DNA of 64,000 bases, from NCBI RefSeq assembly GCF_041146795.1, contig NC_135177.1:18427560-18491559 (forward strand), in the 5' to 3' direction. Positions 1-11,724 of this stretch are shown piece by piece. The position numbers and the translations under genes are program-made. The DNA is from Maylandia zebra (lineage: Eukaryota; Chordata; Actinopteri; Cichliformes; Cichlidae). The notes under the pieces are model-generated. The model saw only the letters and a program-made list of their open reading frames with translations. It did no database searches and was not told the origin of the DNA. Every line of letters begins with the position of its first letter. Positions within the stretch are counted from its first letter, which is position 1.

Positions 1-1018
1 TCTTTTTTTAAATTTACAGTTTAATGAGATCTTCATTGATTAACATTTCAGTTACAATGTGATGCTGCTGCTTATATTAGAGTGGAGGTGATTCAAAAAA
101 TAATAATACAATCAACAATATTAAAACATACTCACAATATAATTTGCAACCAAAGGTCAGAATGGAAATAAGTTCCAGCAAAGGGCAGTCAGGGTATGGC
201 TAAATGGAGGTTGTGGCTAATGCAGGATTATATGACTAAGGCTAAGAACAGTGAACAATCTTGCAAGAACAATAGAAGTTAAGCCTGAACACTAGTTTCT
301 CACTTTAATTCGCAAACTAGCCAAGGAGTGCATCAATATGAGGCACATATGTGAAATGGTTTGTGTAGGAAGATAGATGGGAGGCATGTGTGAATAACAC
401 AGAGTTCATATGAAAAGAGATTCTCTCGGCATAAACACTGAGGAGGAACTGAAACCAGATAAGCTGGATCACCTTTTTTTCTTCCTTTTTCTTAAATGAG
501 CTCAAAGATAAAATGTCTTTCTTTTGGCATTGTGCATGTCCAGTGAAATAATTCTATAAGATACAATATTTTAATTGCTTCAGGCCTATCTTGGTAATAA
601 AAAGTTCAGACAAAAGCAGAAATAGAACATCTTTGACTTTCTTAGCTGTAGACTTTGTTCAAGTATAGTTAATCCAGTCATGGCAGTATCACACTAATGT
701 GTGTCTCTTACACATCACCACTACAGCTACTTCTGCTGAGCAGAAACAAACAAACAAATGAGCAGAACATGAGAGATAAATGTATTACCACAATATTTTG
801 GGGGGCAAAAATAAAGAACAAAATCGAAACATTTTTTCACCAAAATTGAAAGTAGCCTCAATAGTGATCTCACAGAAAAATATTTAAGTACTAATTTGCT
901 AATTCAAAAATACTGAAAATAATGTAATTCATCTTCACTCTGTGGCATATGAGACAAAAGATAGATTTTGTTTGTGATAAAGTGGATGCAGTGACTATTA
1001 AAAGCAGAATGTAAACCA
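1..1018. other. AT-rich intergenic DNA, no gene recognised
   Basis: I see only short chance frames, homopolymer runs and AT-rich sequence here. No splice-bounded coding exon or named repeat could be supported. The last 8 bases before the next element (GTAAACCA, 1011-1018) are its left target-site duplication. Confidence 0.5.
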
Positions 1019-2676
1019 CAGAGGTGTGGACTCGAGTCACATGACTTGGACTCGAGTCAGACTCGAGTCATTAATTTTATGACTTTAGACTTGACTTGAA
1101 AAAATGTTCTAAGACTTGTGACTTGACTTGGACTTTTACACCAATGACTTGGGACTTGAATTGGACTTGAACCGGTTTACTTGAAAAGACTTGATATTTT
1201 ACCCCAAATACAAAATTTAGCATGCATATTATATAGAGATTGAAAATGTGACGTCATTCACGGGTAGAACCGCAAAGGATTCTGGGAACTCGTGGCAAGC
1301 GGTACTAGCGCACGCAGGCTTTCAATTAAAATCAGTTATACAGCGATAAAAAGAAACACAAGAAGCCGTTGTATTATTAACTGCAATAGCCGGTCGCATG
1401 ACAGCCATGGGAAGCCGACGGGTAAAGAGATCGGTTGTTATCGGATTACCTCGTTGAAGAGAAATTGTTCGAGCCATGTTTCCGAAGTAACAAAGAGGCG
1501 ACTGGATTGCAGCCATTCAAAGACCAAATATAACGTCCCAGAACCCTCCAGCTCACAGGTTAGTCTGCTCCAAGCATTTACACAAAGGTCAGTGTTTTTT
1601 AGTAGTTAATATGTCACTTTCATAACATAACTGGTGATATAGGTTACAAGCAAGTCTGGCGCTGAACAGAAATTGTCGCGCTATGCTCCTTTATTTATTG
1701 TGCATAAATAGTGAATTGTCCTGACACAATATTGCGTTTCGCCTCTGTTATTATGGTACATTGACAAAAACATATACTTTTATTCACAGGATAAAACAGG
1801 TTTTTTGTATCACTAATTGCCCAGTACGATTACAGCATACAGTATTATTGTCACTGCTACATTTCTGTGATGCTACCAGAAATTATTTCCACTACTAATT
1901 AATTACCGTTGAGCTCAAAGGTCCTATTAATAAACGGTTAACGAATGTGTATTTATGACGACGATTTGTGAGACTGGTAAACTTATGATACGTACGATGG
2001 TCTTTCGTTCTACACGGTGCATTTCAAGGTCCTGCACCCATCCGTCGGTAAACTGTACCTGGGCTTGTTGCAGTGACCGGAAGTTACTAAACTTCATGAG
2101 TGTATGCACTCACTCCAAGAACCGTATGATTATAAATATGCATATAAATATGCTACGATGAGATAGCTGACTTCATCTAACTAGCAAATGTTGTCCAGGC
2201 TACGTTGGTGATACAGTTTTTTTTAATGTGTATGATATTTTTGTCATGCGATTTTAAAGCCGGTCCTACAACCGCATCCAAGAATGACATGCAGCTTATC
2301 TCAGAACTGTCGGTGAAAATTATTCTTGGAGCTAGGTTTAATTGAGCTGCATTTTAAAGAGGTGCAATTTCACAATTTGTGTATATTTTCTAAGTTCACT
2401 ATTTTGTCATGTGTTGAGAAAAACACAGATTTTAAAATTACATGGTCTAATATTTACATTTAGCATAACTGCAACATTATTTTTTCGTTGTTTTTTTTTT
2501 TTTTAAAGACTCGAAAGGACTTGAAATTCAAAGTTTCAGACTTGTGACTTGACTCGGACTTTTACACCAGTGACTTGAGACTCGACTCTGACTTGCCTGA
2601 CATTACTTGAGACTTGACTTGAGACTTGAGGATAAAGACTAGAGACTTGCAAAACAATGACTTGGTCCCACCTCTG
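1019..2676 (+). mobile_element. Non-autonomous DNA transposon (P-like or hAT-like) carrying a THAP fragment
   Basis: The element starts CAGAGGTG and ends CACCTCTG, and is flanked on both sides by the same 8 bp, GTAAACCA (1011-1018 and 2677-2684). Both ends hold many short degenerate copies of GACTTG/ACTCGAG (about 1025-1195 and 2505-2665), like the subterminal transposase-binding repeats of hAT and P elements. An 8-bp duplication fits either superfamily. The inner part encodes a THAP-type zinc-finger remnant, which favours the P superfamily because P transposases begin with a THAP domain. The transposase core is missing, so the copy is non-autonomous. Superfamily assignment is inference. Confidence 0.75.
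1292..1587 (+). pseudogene. THAP zinc-finger remnant inside the 1019-2676 element
   Basis: A first frame from ATG 1292 contains CIINC (Cys pair from 1370). After a frame change near 1490-1500 the sequence continues with GDWIAAIQR (Trp at 1503) and ends in VCSKH (Cys at 1566, His at 1575). This gives the THAP order C-x3-C, a central W, then C-x2-H. The spacing between the Cys pair and the CxxH is about 62 residues, somewhat longer than the usual 35-50, so the domain may be decayed or may carry an insertion. A possible splice donor (AAAG|GTCAG) follows at 1587. THAP domains bind DNA in P-element transposases and in host THAP proteins. I read it as transposon-derived. Confidence 0.6.
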
Positions 2677-3710
2677 GTAAACCATACAAGTCACTGTAAA
2701 ATGCCGGCAAAGCCACTTTACTTTGCGCTTTTATTTTGAAGAGTACCTTAGCACTTCCTCTTTTATTGTGTCAGACTCCCTGTTCTGTTCTCAGTGAAAC
2801 GACACAAACACGTTGCTTCAGAGTGAGTAAGGCATTTATTTTTTGAAAATACTCATGCAAAACCATGTATTTTATTTACCTGTCACATGCTATAACTTTG
2901 GAAAGTTTACACAATGTGGTTGAATTCGTTTTTTGTGTATATGCATCTCATTTGTTTGTGGTGTGGAAAGACTGGCTAAGAGATGCGCATGGAGGAGGTT
3001 GCTAGCTGGTTCAGCATGATTAGCACCCTTGGAACCAGAAAGAGGTTGGTTTAATAATTGCAAATGATTGTTTATGTATTTAAGAGACAGAAAGGTTATC
3101 GTTAATTCATTTTATTAAATGCTGTAACATAAATTGTTTAAAAGCGATTGATTTATGTCAATGTCACGATTTGAGTTCATCAAAATAATTTTCTATATAG
3201 TAAAATGTGAACATTTCTGCACTTTGTACTTAAATGTTTAATGGTATTTGTTTGTGCATCTTTATAGTTTTCACGGTGCCATATTGTCGGTGGTTTAAAG
3301 AGGAGAGAATAAAGTTGCATCAGTCATAGCTCTCTGCGTCACGAGTGGTAATTCCAAGTGGACAGCTACAGTCACCTCTTATCTAAAGGAAATAAAAGCA
3401 GCCACACCATGTTTGTTAAGATGGTATTGCAATGATCTTTGCTCTTCAGGTTTTTGTCCTGTTCATAGTTCTTGTCCAGAATATTTTCAGTATTAGTTAA
3501 GCTTTTCTGTATTTTGCCATTCATTTAGGCTCTTCTTGTCTTATTGGCTGTTTTATTTCTGTGCTTCACTTTATCATATTTCATTGTGCACTTTTATCAC
3601 AGATCCCCAAACAGAAAGCTCATCTTAGACAGTTGATGTGCCATTCTCAGTGAAAGGTCTCCTGGGTTGATTAGTTGTGATCCTCTGCTCATATAACTAC
3701 TAGGGGTGCA
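2677..3710. other. Intergenic DNA without recognised gene
   Basis: Apart from the target duplication at 2677-2684, I found no coding exon or repeat family I could name. Two AT-rich stretches and a few stop-riddled frames are all that is visible. The last 8 bases (ATAACTAC) are the left duplication of the next element. Confidence 0.45.
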
Positions 3711-4716
3711 ACGATACACAAAATTCACGGTTCAGTTCGGTTCGATACTTTGGTGTCACGGTTCAATATTTTTTCGATGCAACAAAAACTGTTCATGCCT
3801 TTTTAATTTGTCATTTATTAAAATTATAAATATATATTTTAACTCAAAAGTACAGTTTTTAAATTTAATGTTGCTGAAATAACAAAGTAATAAAAAAATA
3901 AATATCAGATCACGAAATCACTCATCTTTGGAAAAGAGAGTTTATTACAGAGAAATGTCTCTTTCCAAAATAAAAGCTATACTATACGCTTCTTCTGGGC
4001 TATATTCTCAGCAGCATATTAAACATATCAGGTCCCCATAAGGAGAATCATGTGCTAACGGCTGTCTAAATGACTCGGGTAAAGTTTGTAGCATGCGTGC
4101 TTGTTGTTTTTGTCTGCTTCCACTTGTCTTTGCACTAGGATGATGTCGGAGTAAATGTGCAGTCATATTCATTGTGTTCCCACTAGTGCTGTCATCGTTA
4201 ATCTCGTTGAAATGACGTTAACCCCACAACACGGCAAATCTCTGTTAACGAGCTACCGCGGATCGCCCCGTGCATGGGGCTGGACGGCCAACACGTTAAC
4301 GAGCTAACTGCGCTAACGCAGTAGTTCCCACCATGTAATTGAGCATTGCGTGGCACATCCAACATACTATTTTGCTTTAGTCCTTACCTTCAGGGTCATG
4401 CTTCACATGAAAACCAAAATAGTTCCAAACACCAGATCTGAATTAGGGTGGGGGAGGTTCAATTTGCCATGTTGCAACGAGAGCTTAACTTCTGTCTGGC
4501 TAGCTTGCCCTGCGCTCAGTGAATCTGCGTTCGACTACACCGCCTAGGCTGCACTGTCGAGCGCAGATCCACTGAGCGCTCAACACAGACAGCATCGTCA
4601 GAAGAAAAGTTGATAAAATAAATTAAAGATTTTGTATTGTTCGATACATATGCGTACCGAACCGAAAGCACTGTATCGAACGGTTCAGTATCGATACGAG
4701 TATCATTGCACCCCTA
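3711..4716. mobile_element. hAT-type MITE
   Basis: The terminal inverted repeats read TAGGGGTGCAACGATAC at the left and the matching GTATCATTGCACCCCTA at the right. The 8-bp duplication ATAACTAC sits on both sides (3703-3710, 4717-4724). TIR type and duplication length are those of hAT elements. There is no transposase frame, so it moved in trans. The inner stretch at about 4187-4330 (with a TAACG-rich inverted pattern) looks like a second, nested repeat. Confidence 0.85.
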
Positions 4717-4887
4717 ATAACTACCCAGAACCAGAGGGGAAGGTCAGAAAACTCAGATGGATTTGTAATAAATGTCCATAATCAAGTCATCTAAAACTCT
4801 GGGACAGTTTCGAAATCTGAGAAAGGTGCTGGGAGACCTCAACAACTGTGTTTGGCATTTCTGACTATTTTAGGTTTAGTGAAAGCG

Positions 4888-4916
4888 AATGGATGGATGG
4901 ATGGATGGATGGATGA
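4888..4916. repeat. (GGAT)n microsatellite
   Basis: About seven tandem GGAT units. They lie 11 bp left of the solo LTR that follows. Confidence 0.9.
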
Positions 4917-4926
4917 AACAGGTCTG

Positions 4927-5340
4927 TGTCATGGCTGTTTGCGGGCAGGCAGGAAAAAGGACCCAAAATGCAGACTCGTGGAGGTGGAATTTAAGCTAAA
5001 AAACCGACTGCTTTATTGCAGGCTTAAATTAGGAAATGGAACAGAACGATGAGGGCATGAAACTGAACTAAACTGGTCAGAATGAGGATACGATGTGACG
5101 ACAAGCAGGAGCAGACACAGACATTGAATACAAGAGGAAAGCAGGGCAAAGGGAAAACACCTGGAAGACGCAGCTGACATCAACAGGACAGGGAGACACC
5201 AAACTAGAAACGCTAATGTAGGGCACAGACTGTCAAAGTAAAGCAGGAAACAAACTGGCACAGAACAAAAACAACATTAAACACTAAATCATAAAATAAC
5301 AATACATAAAACACTTGGTCACCGACCCAGGACCGTGACT
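4927..5340 (-). mobile_element. Solo LTR, 414 bp, 5-bp target duplication
   Basis: It begins TGTCATGG, closes with the inverted counterpart, and is flanked by GTCTG on both sides (4922-4926, 5341-5345). A CTTTATTG box near 5010 is the reverse of an AATAAA signal, so the LTR lies on the minus strand. No internal retroelement sequence is attached, as expected after recombination between two LTRs. Superfamily unresolved (Ty3/gypsy, BEL or ERV). Two further solo LTRs with the same TGTCA...TGACA plan occur at 39205 and 41962. Confidence 0.75.
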
Positions 5341-5345
5341 GTCTG

Positions 5346-5915
5346 ATCCAAGGCATTCATACTGATGCCATTTTGCTTTCATTTGATTTACTTTAAATCA
5401 TACATGAAAAAAATTAATAAATTTTGTATTTCTATACAGATCTTTACAGATTATGGCAAAATATGCTCTCTTTATAGTCCCTGGCAGTACTCTTGTGGAC
5501 AAAAGTTTCTGAATTGCAAAATATGTTTCATAACTACCTTATTATTTTCACATTGTCACATAACAACACCTCTTTCTAAGAATATTATTTAAGAATATAT
5601 ATGTATCAATTTTTTTAACTGTATTTTAACGTAAACATTTGGAGAAATACAACTTTAAGAAGGAGAAGCTGTTGATCACTTATCATTCACCATAGATAAC
5701 ACTAAAACATGTGTTTTTAGTGCAGACACACTCTTTGACATCCACTTAAACCAAACAATCACAAAACCCCTTCGGGCTTCACAAATAGCAAAGCTATCTG
5801 TTTTAAGATTCACTTTAAGTAGTTTAAAGACGCTATATACCTCAAATGCTAAATTAAAACCTTGAATTAATTTATTGTGTAGAGTAAGAAGTTATACTTC
5901 GATCATGCACTGGGC
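5346..5915. other. AT-rich intergenic DNA
   Basis: This lies downstream of the minus-strand Siglec-like copy. I looked here for the missing transmembrane and tail exons of that gene and found none with acceptable splice sites and frame. Confidence 0.45.
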
Positions 5916-6744
5916 TCATATTAGAAGAATAATGGAGCTTTGTGCCTCCTCCCCCCCTCTGTGTCGCACTGTGCAGTTTAAAGGCTTGTTGAAATCGGTG
6001 GCTAAAGGCGGAAAGGTCAGAGTTGACACTGTTTGCCAGTTCCATGCATTCACTTTCTTCCACTGGCTTTTGATGACTCCAGTGTGACTCCAGGAGAATT
6101 GAGGAGGAATAGATGGGCAGGAGTGAAAAACAGAGCAGGTAGCATATGCCTGATTATTCACCTCCACAGACAGAGTTGGCGGTGGGGGGTTGCCTGCAGA
6201 GTTGTAATATGACACCACTATTATAAAAACATCATTTTTTTAAATTTGCATTTTCTTTATAAATCGATAACTTACTTACGTATAACATCAATGGATACAG
6301 CGTTTTGTGTGTAGGAAAAGCTTTTGTATTGTGGCATTTCAATCCTGAAGTAAAAAGGTCCAACATCAGTGCTCCGGACACTATCCAGTAGCATCGTGCA
6401 GTTCCGTGTTCTCAGTTTTCCCAGAAATTGAGTTCGTTTTTTGTACTCCACAGGCAGTTTCCGTTTTTGGATAGAGGTTGCCACAACCTTGTTCCCTTTC
6501 TTGCAGAATCCTAACCAGCTGTTTATGATCTTTTTGGAGCTAGGTCTGGGGTAATTATAGGTGCAGGGAATAACCACACTTTTGGCTTTTGGCTGACTGG
6601 ACATCATGAATCACTAATAAAAAAGATAGCATTGAATTATACTATTATGTTGTGTTATGTAGAAAGTAGTGTGCGGTTCCACCACATTAAAGTTAGACAC
6701 TCACCAAAAAACATCAGAAATGAAAGGCACAACTTTAGTTCCAT
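5916..6744 (-). pseudogene. Siglec-like gene remnant: signal exon, V-set exon, C2-set exon
   Basis: On the minus strand, a signal exon (6744-6705, MELKLCLSFLMFFG, phase 1) is followed by a V-set exon (to 6280) and a C2-set exon (6193-5916). The V-set has the B-strand Cys (IPCTYNYP), the E-strand Cys (RNCTMLL) typical of Siglecs, and the F-strand Arg (FYFRIE) that binds sialic acid in the family. The C2 exon has CSVFHSC, SWSH and LNCTVRHRGG. The V-to-C2 junction is phase 1 and in frame (C|GC). The signal exon does not join the V exon in frame at the only good acceptor (TTATTAG), implying a frameshift near the V start. The frame then stops right after the C2 domain, with no membrane or tail exon found. 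It is probably a decayed gene; a secreted form with an unseen exon is less likely. Confidence 0.65.
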
Positions 6745-7639
6745 CACTGATGAGGACCTGAAAATAAAATAGTTAAAAAGCATAAAGGAGTGATAAAAAA
6801 AAAATACACATAGGTGTATTAAAGGCAGATTTCCACTGCTGTACTTTTTGCAAATATTTCAGTTATTCACTCACCTCTGAATCTGTTTTAATCACTGACT
6901 GAACTTGTAGTCCTTGTGAGATTTGGAGTCGTGTGAGATTTGGATGCCATATTTATAGTCTATTTTTACGCTCAAAAACTGTGTTACCAATTTTGTTTTT
7001 TGATTGCTCATACCATGTGTTCACCAGCAGATGCTTTTGATACCAAGAAAGTTGTGAAATGTAGCCAGCAGTCTGGCATTTAACTTGTTACATTTTGGTT
7101 AGTCTTTTTGCAAGCAAATGAACATTTCAGAGAACACTGAGACCCAGGAGTGCACAAAAGCTACAGTTTCATGAAAAATACCATGTGACAAATTACAAAG
7201 ATGTGTATACAAAGATGTGTTGTTTAAAAAAAGGCTCTCATGTGATGTTACTGCAGGCCTTTTTAAAACTAAAAGCTGCATAATGATGTAATGAACTGTT
7301 CATTTATAATGTTACCACATCTAAATGTGGTACTAGAAAAGATACATTTACCACATTTAAATCAGAGGAAGTAAGTGTTTCTTGTCCTAGCTTCCTTTGT
7401 TGTATGCATTGTGTTACATTTTTAAGTCAACATTCTACATAATATAACCCTCTCATAGAAGATGTAGAATATTCTTTATTGTAAGTATTTTTCATTGATG
7501 GCCAATTAAGTATGTTTCTCTGGACACAGTTTTCTTGTTAGTGTTTATAAAGTAAATGTGTAAATAATGAATGTAACTAACTTTTCTACATTTGAAGATA
7601 ATATTGACCTGTACATTTCTTTAGTTTAGTGCATGAAAA

Positions 7640-7784
7640 CAGCCTGTGCAATACTTTTTGTAAATAGTCAATGGTGCAATAGACCTCAATACTTGAAATG
7701 TGCAATTCACTTGTATTTTTATTTTTATTCCTATTTATTCTATTTATCCCCTTTGTATATTTTATTTATATTTGTCTCTGTATT

Positions 7785-7863
<79 letters not shown>

Positions 7864-7975
7864 CTGTAACTGTAACTTTTGTCGGTGCTGTGCTTTTTGG
7901 AAATCGAATTTCCCAGAGGAACCCACCTGAGGGATTAATAAAGTTCTATTTTATCTTGTCTTATCTTATCTTAAT
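7640..7975 (+). repeat. 3' end of a non-LTR retroposon with (TCTTA)n tail
   Basis: The segment ends with a conserved fish retroposon tail. It contains AATTTCCC, GAGGGATTAATAAAG and then repeated TCTTA units (about 7950-7975), the pattern left by target-primed reverse transcription. The microsatellite at 7790-7857 is embedded in it. The exact LINE or SINE family is not certain. Confidence 0.6.
7790..7857. repeat. (TG)n(TA)n compound microsatellite
   Basis: About 14 TG units run into about 19 TA units, with one TATG break between. Confidence 0.95.
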
Positions 7976-9605
7976 CCCATCTATGATGATGAGCCAGTGC
8001 CAGTAATCAGGGCACTGATACAGCCAAGGTCGAGAACATTGAGTCGTCAGCACAATCTTGTCAGGCTCCTTGTATTTACTTTCAATGTCGGTTTACATGA
8101 AAATATCAGTGAATGGACTTGAATGGGTTTGTTTCAATGATGAGATCTTACTTCTGCTTGTGGCAAGATTACCTTGAATTATTCGAACATCAATCAGTGC
8201 TTCATTTTTAATGCCCTTTGAACTGGCTAAAAGTGGATACAAGGACACGTGTTGTTTGTCTTGAACTTGGTTTTGAGTCCAAGAACATCCAAACATTACA
8301 TTTCGCTGCTAAATGCAATTAAATGTATGCAGCCAATACTTTCAGTGATACTAAAATAATGTACACTCCGTCATGACTGTATATTCTTCAATTTATCTGA
8401 ATAGTCAGTGCATGTAGATAACAGAGTTTTCACTACACTTCTTAAGTAATGCAACGTTCCAGGACTTCTGCCTCTCAGTAAGCATTGCCCATCAAAGTTA
8501 AAACAGAAAGCAAAAGGTATTAGCAGCAGTTACAGTTTCACTCAGTTTAAATTACAAATAGCCTCTACACATTTTCGCTAATTCTCTTTAAAACTGCAGT
8601 GCATCCATCTTTTTCAACCCTTTAAATAAGTTTCAGCAGACATGACACAGGATGTACCCAAAGTGAATGTAATTTTCACCCCTCACTTCTGTATTTTAAC
8701 TAGTTTAGTTAAAATGGGTTCCAAAGTTCCAACGAAAAGAGAACTCCACTCAAGCGATATTGCCGCAAAGTTGCAAAACTGATGCTTGATTTCATTTCCT
8801 TAGTTACTTGGTGGTGTAACACTGGCAGGTTTATTTACCAAGGTCAAAGACACTGATGTAAAGCAAAAAAAAAAAAAAAAACTGCATAAGATCAAGTATA
8901 TTAATAAAGTTGCTGTTTTTATTTATTGCTACAGACTATTTGGCAAAGTTACTGTCATCAGTATTGGTTACAGTATTGTTATGCTCACCAGCATATATTG
9001 CCTGTATTAGGCAAACTGGGCAAGAACATTGCAATGGCAGATTTCTTAAAAAGAAAAAAACCCCAAAGCATTTGACAAAAAAATGAAATCCTTCCTAATT
9101 TTCAATCCTAACAGGTTTTCATTCTCCAATTACACAATATGCCACAAGTAAGGCTAGGAGAAGACTTTTTCTGACAAAGGTAATGTTGTTAGGGTTGGAG
9201 AAAGATTATTGTTACTGTGTGTCTACTGTTCCCCATCTCTAACACTGACATCTCACTTATGATTTTATGCTATATCATTTTTACATAAATTCATGTTTTG
9301 AAACAACATTCTTGTCTGACCATCTGAAGGTCTGCAATCACAAGTACGCAAAAAAGGAATTATCATTGTTTTGCAATGCTGTGCAGGCTTTTTTTTTTTT
9401 TTTTTGGTCATTTAGAGTGTTTTCACACTTTCATCCTTCAGTTGAACCCACAGCGACTAGTCAGGGGTTTTTTGGGCATATGTGAACACTCTCAAAAAAG
9501 ACAAAAAATATTAAGACCTGCATGAAATGTATAGAGGCACATAGTAATGCAAACACATGAACATGTGTAGAAAGCATCGTACACTAATGACATGCAGCTG
9601 TCCTT

Positions 9606-11724
9606 CTAAGTTCTGTAATCCACATTTGCATATATATTGTCTGCACAACTGCTGTTTGGAGCCAAGTGATTTGTTGGAGCCTGCAGAGACAAGAGGTTAC
9701 ATAAAAGTTGGCTTTAGTCATTTTTATCTTTGCTGTTAACTTCTTGGGACAGTAAAACTTGTGTCAGTGTGGGCATTGTACCTTGACATTGATGTAAACA
9801 GGATCATCAATAGCTTTCCCTTCAGGCAGCTTCTTAGTTTGTCTGTCACAACTGACTTCTCTAAAAAGAACAAAAAAAGAAAGAGAGCAAGAAATTAAAA
9901 ATGCCAGGTTGGGGAAAAGGTCATCAGAATTTTGTCACTGTGCAACAAATAAATGCATAATTATATCCTGATAACACAAATGTATCAAATGGTACAACAC
10001 CAAATTACAATAATTACTTTTGGATTCATCATAATGACACATTCAATTAAAAATAAAAGAAATGTCAAGCTTCTTAGATGGGTACACATGTATGGTATAC
10101 TTTTTCCATTAATGCAAACCTTTTGGGTGGGTTTGATAGTGCTCTGCTAAAGTTTGCATAGTATCCAGAGTCCTCCCTGGTGAGACTGCGTGACCTGGGA
10201 CAATTATGATTACTGTTATTGCGGTTGTTTGTACATGATAACTAAAATTTAAACAAGGTTAACATTCGAAGCACTCTGGTATGTTTATGATAAATGAATA
10301 TAATCTGCTTTGGATTATTTCTCTCTCGTACTGTACATATGCTTCACAGAAAGTTAAATTTCCACAGTTAAATGTCTTTTGATTACATAAATGCTTTGCT
10401 TTACATACCACACATTTGCCTGAAAAGTATCCAGATGATAAACTATGTACATCAAGTATATCAATCTGGGAAATAAAGCTCATTCAAGTTTGCTGCTTGT
10501 AGGCCACACATTCGGTTTACAAATGATGGAAAAGTTACCTCTTGTATTTTATAAAAATAAATATCCCAGCAACAAGAAGAATGATCACCACAAGAACTGC
10601 TGCAGGGATGGCTACAGACAGTATTGTTGCATGGCTCGTGTCGTTTTCATTTGCTTTTGCTGCAAAAAATAATACGTTCAGTAAAGAAAGCTGAAGTACA
10701 GAGGGTGACATACTCAACAAACTGTGTGAATATTAAACTTACTTATTGTTGTTTCAGTGGTTAAAAGGTCTTGAGTCGTATAGGAATCGGTACCTGTTGA
10801 AAAAATATTACACAGCATGATGGCAAATTTTTTTAAAAGGCTCTGTTCAATTTAAATATAAATAATGCAGAAATGAAGTTAATACCTGGCTTAGAAGCCC
10901 CCGTCTCTGTGGAGGAAACAAGCAAGGTATTAATTTCATTTTTTTTTTTGATAAATGCATAGTTTAAATTAAAAATTTAAAATAATTGATTTAAATTCTG
11001 ACCATTTATGGAAAATGAGACACGGACAGGGTCCTTGATGAAACTGTATTTATCTTTCTGCACATCAATTCTTACATAGATCGCTTGCTCAATATCTGTG
11101 ATGTCGGTGATCTGGAGAGAACAGTTGCCCTTGTTCGGGTCTCCAATGAGCTTAGTCTTTCCTCGGTACTTCTCAAGCACACAGTGATTATTTGGGTTAA
11201 AAACAAATGCCTTCCTGTCTTTGTCCCCGTTACTGCAGTTACTTTGGTCATCTACTGATGACGTTTTCCAAAAAACTGTAACATTATTAGTGGAGATTTC
11301 CTTTGGATAGCTAAAGTTGCATTGTATGGTAACGGTTGATCCAGGTTGTGCTGTGATCTTTCTTTCGACATTTATTTTCCATTTTGTATCTGCAAATAAA
11401 AACAAAGCAAGTCAGGAATTGCATTTATTTTTCAAAGGCTAATTTTAAAGCTATAATTTACATTGTAGAACAAATTGTTTATTACAAAAGCAAGGCCAGC
11501 ATTAGAAAAGCACATTATATGACAGCTTCACCATCATTAGTGTATGAATCTGTGTAAATGGGTGAATGAGAAGCATATAAAGTGCTCCAAGTACCATATT
11601 TACTACATACTGAAAGTGCATTTCCAATTTAAATCATACACATGAGCTTATTATCTCACTCACCTTTTGAATTACAAGCCAGAATCAATACTGAAATGAA
11701 ACCAATAAGGCCTGGCAGCTGCAT
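9606..11724 (-). CDS. Single V-set Siglec/PILR-like receptor with two YxNV tail motifs
   Basis: Eight minus-strand exons join in frame to 289 residues: 11724-11664 (signal peptide), 11389-11003 (V-set), 10906-10886 and 10793-10743 (Thr-rich stalk), 10659-10539 (transmembrane), 10194-10120, 9860-9782 and 9680-9606 (cytoplasmic, stop TAG). The V-set has B-strand Cys (IQCNFSY), E-strand Cys (GNCSLQI) and F-strand Arg (IYVRIDV), the Siglec/PILR sialic-acid pattern. The membrane segment is AAVLVVIILLVAGIFIFI, followed by KYKR. The tail has PVYINV and NIYANV: Tyr with Asn at +2 and Val at +3, so ITIM-like with a possible Grb2-type YxN. The likely role is sialoglycan-sensing signalling in leukocytes (inference). 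The donor after the V exon (GTCAGA) is weak. Paralogue of the 5916-6744 remnant on the same strand. Confidence 0.82.

Larger units (their letters stand above)
6745..9605. other. Intergenic DNA between the two Siglec-like genes
   Basis: No exon was recognised. It contains the upstream side of the 5916-6744 gene, a LINE-type 3' tail (7640-7975) with a TG/TA microsatellite, and a long poly-A near 8865. The remaining sequence is AT-rich, with only short frames of no recognisable similarity. Confidence 0.45.

Noticed and set aside
5013-5261. 82-residue hydrophobic minus-strand frame
   Set aside because: It lies wholly inside a solo LTR and shows no signal-peptide or domain logic.
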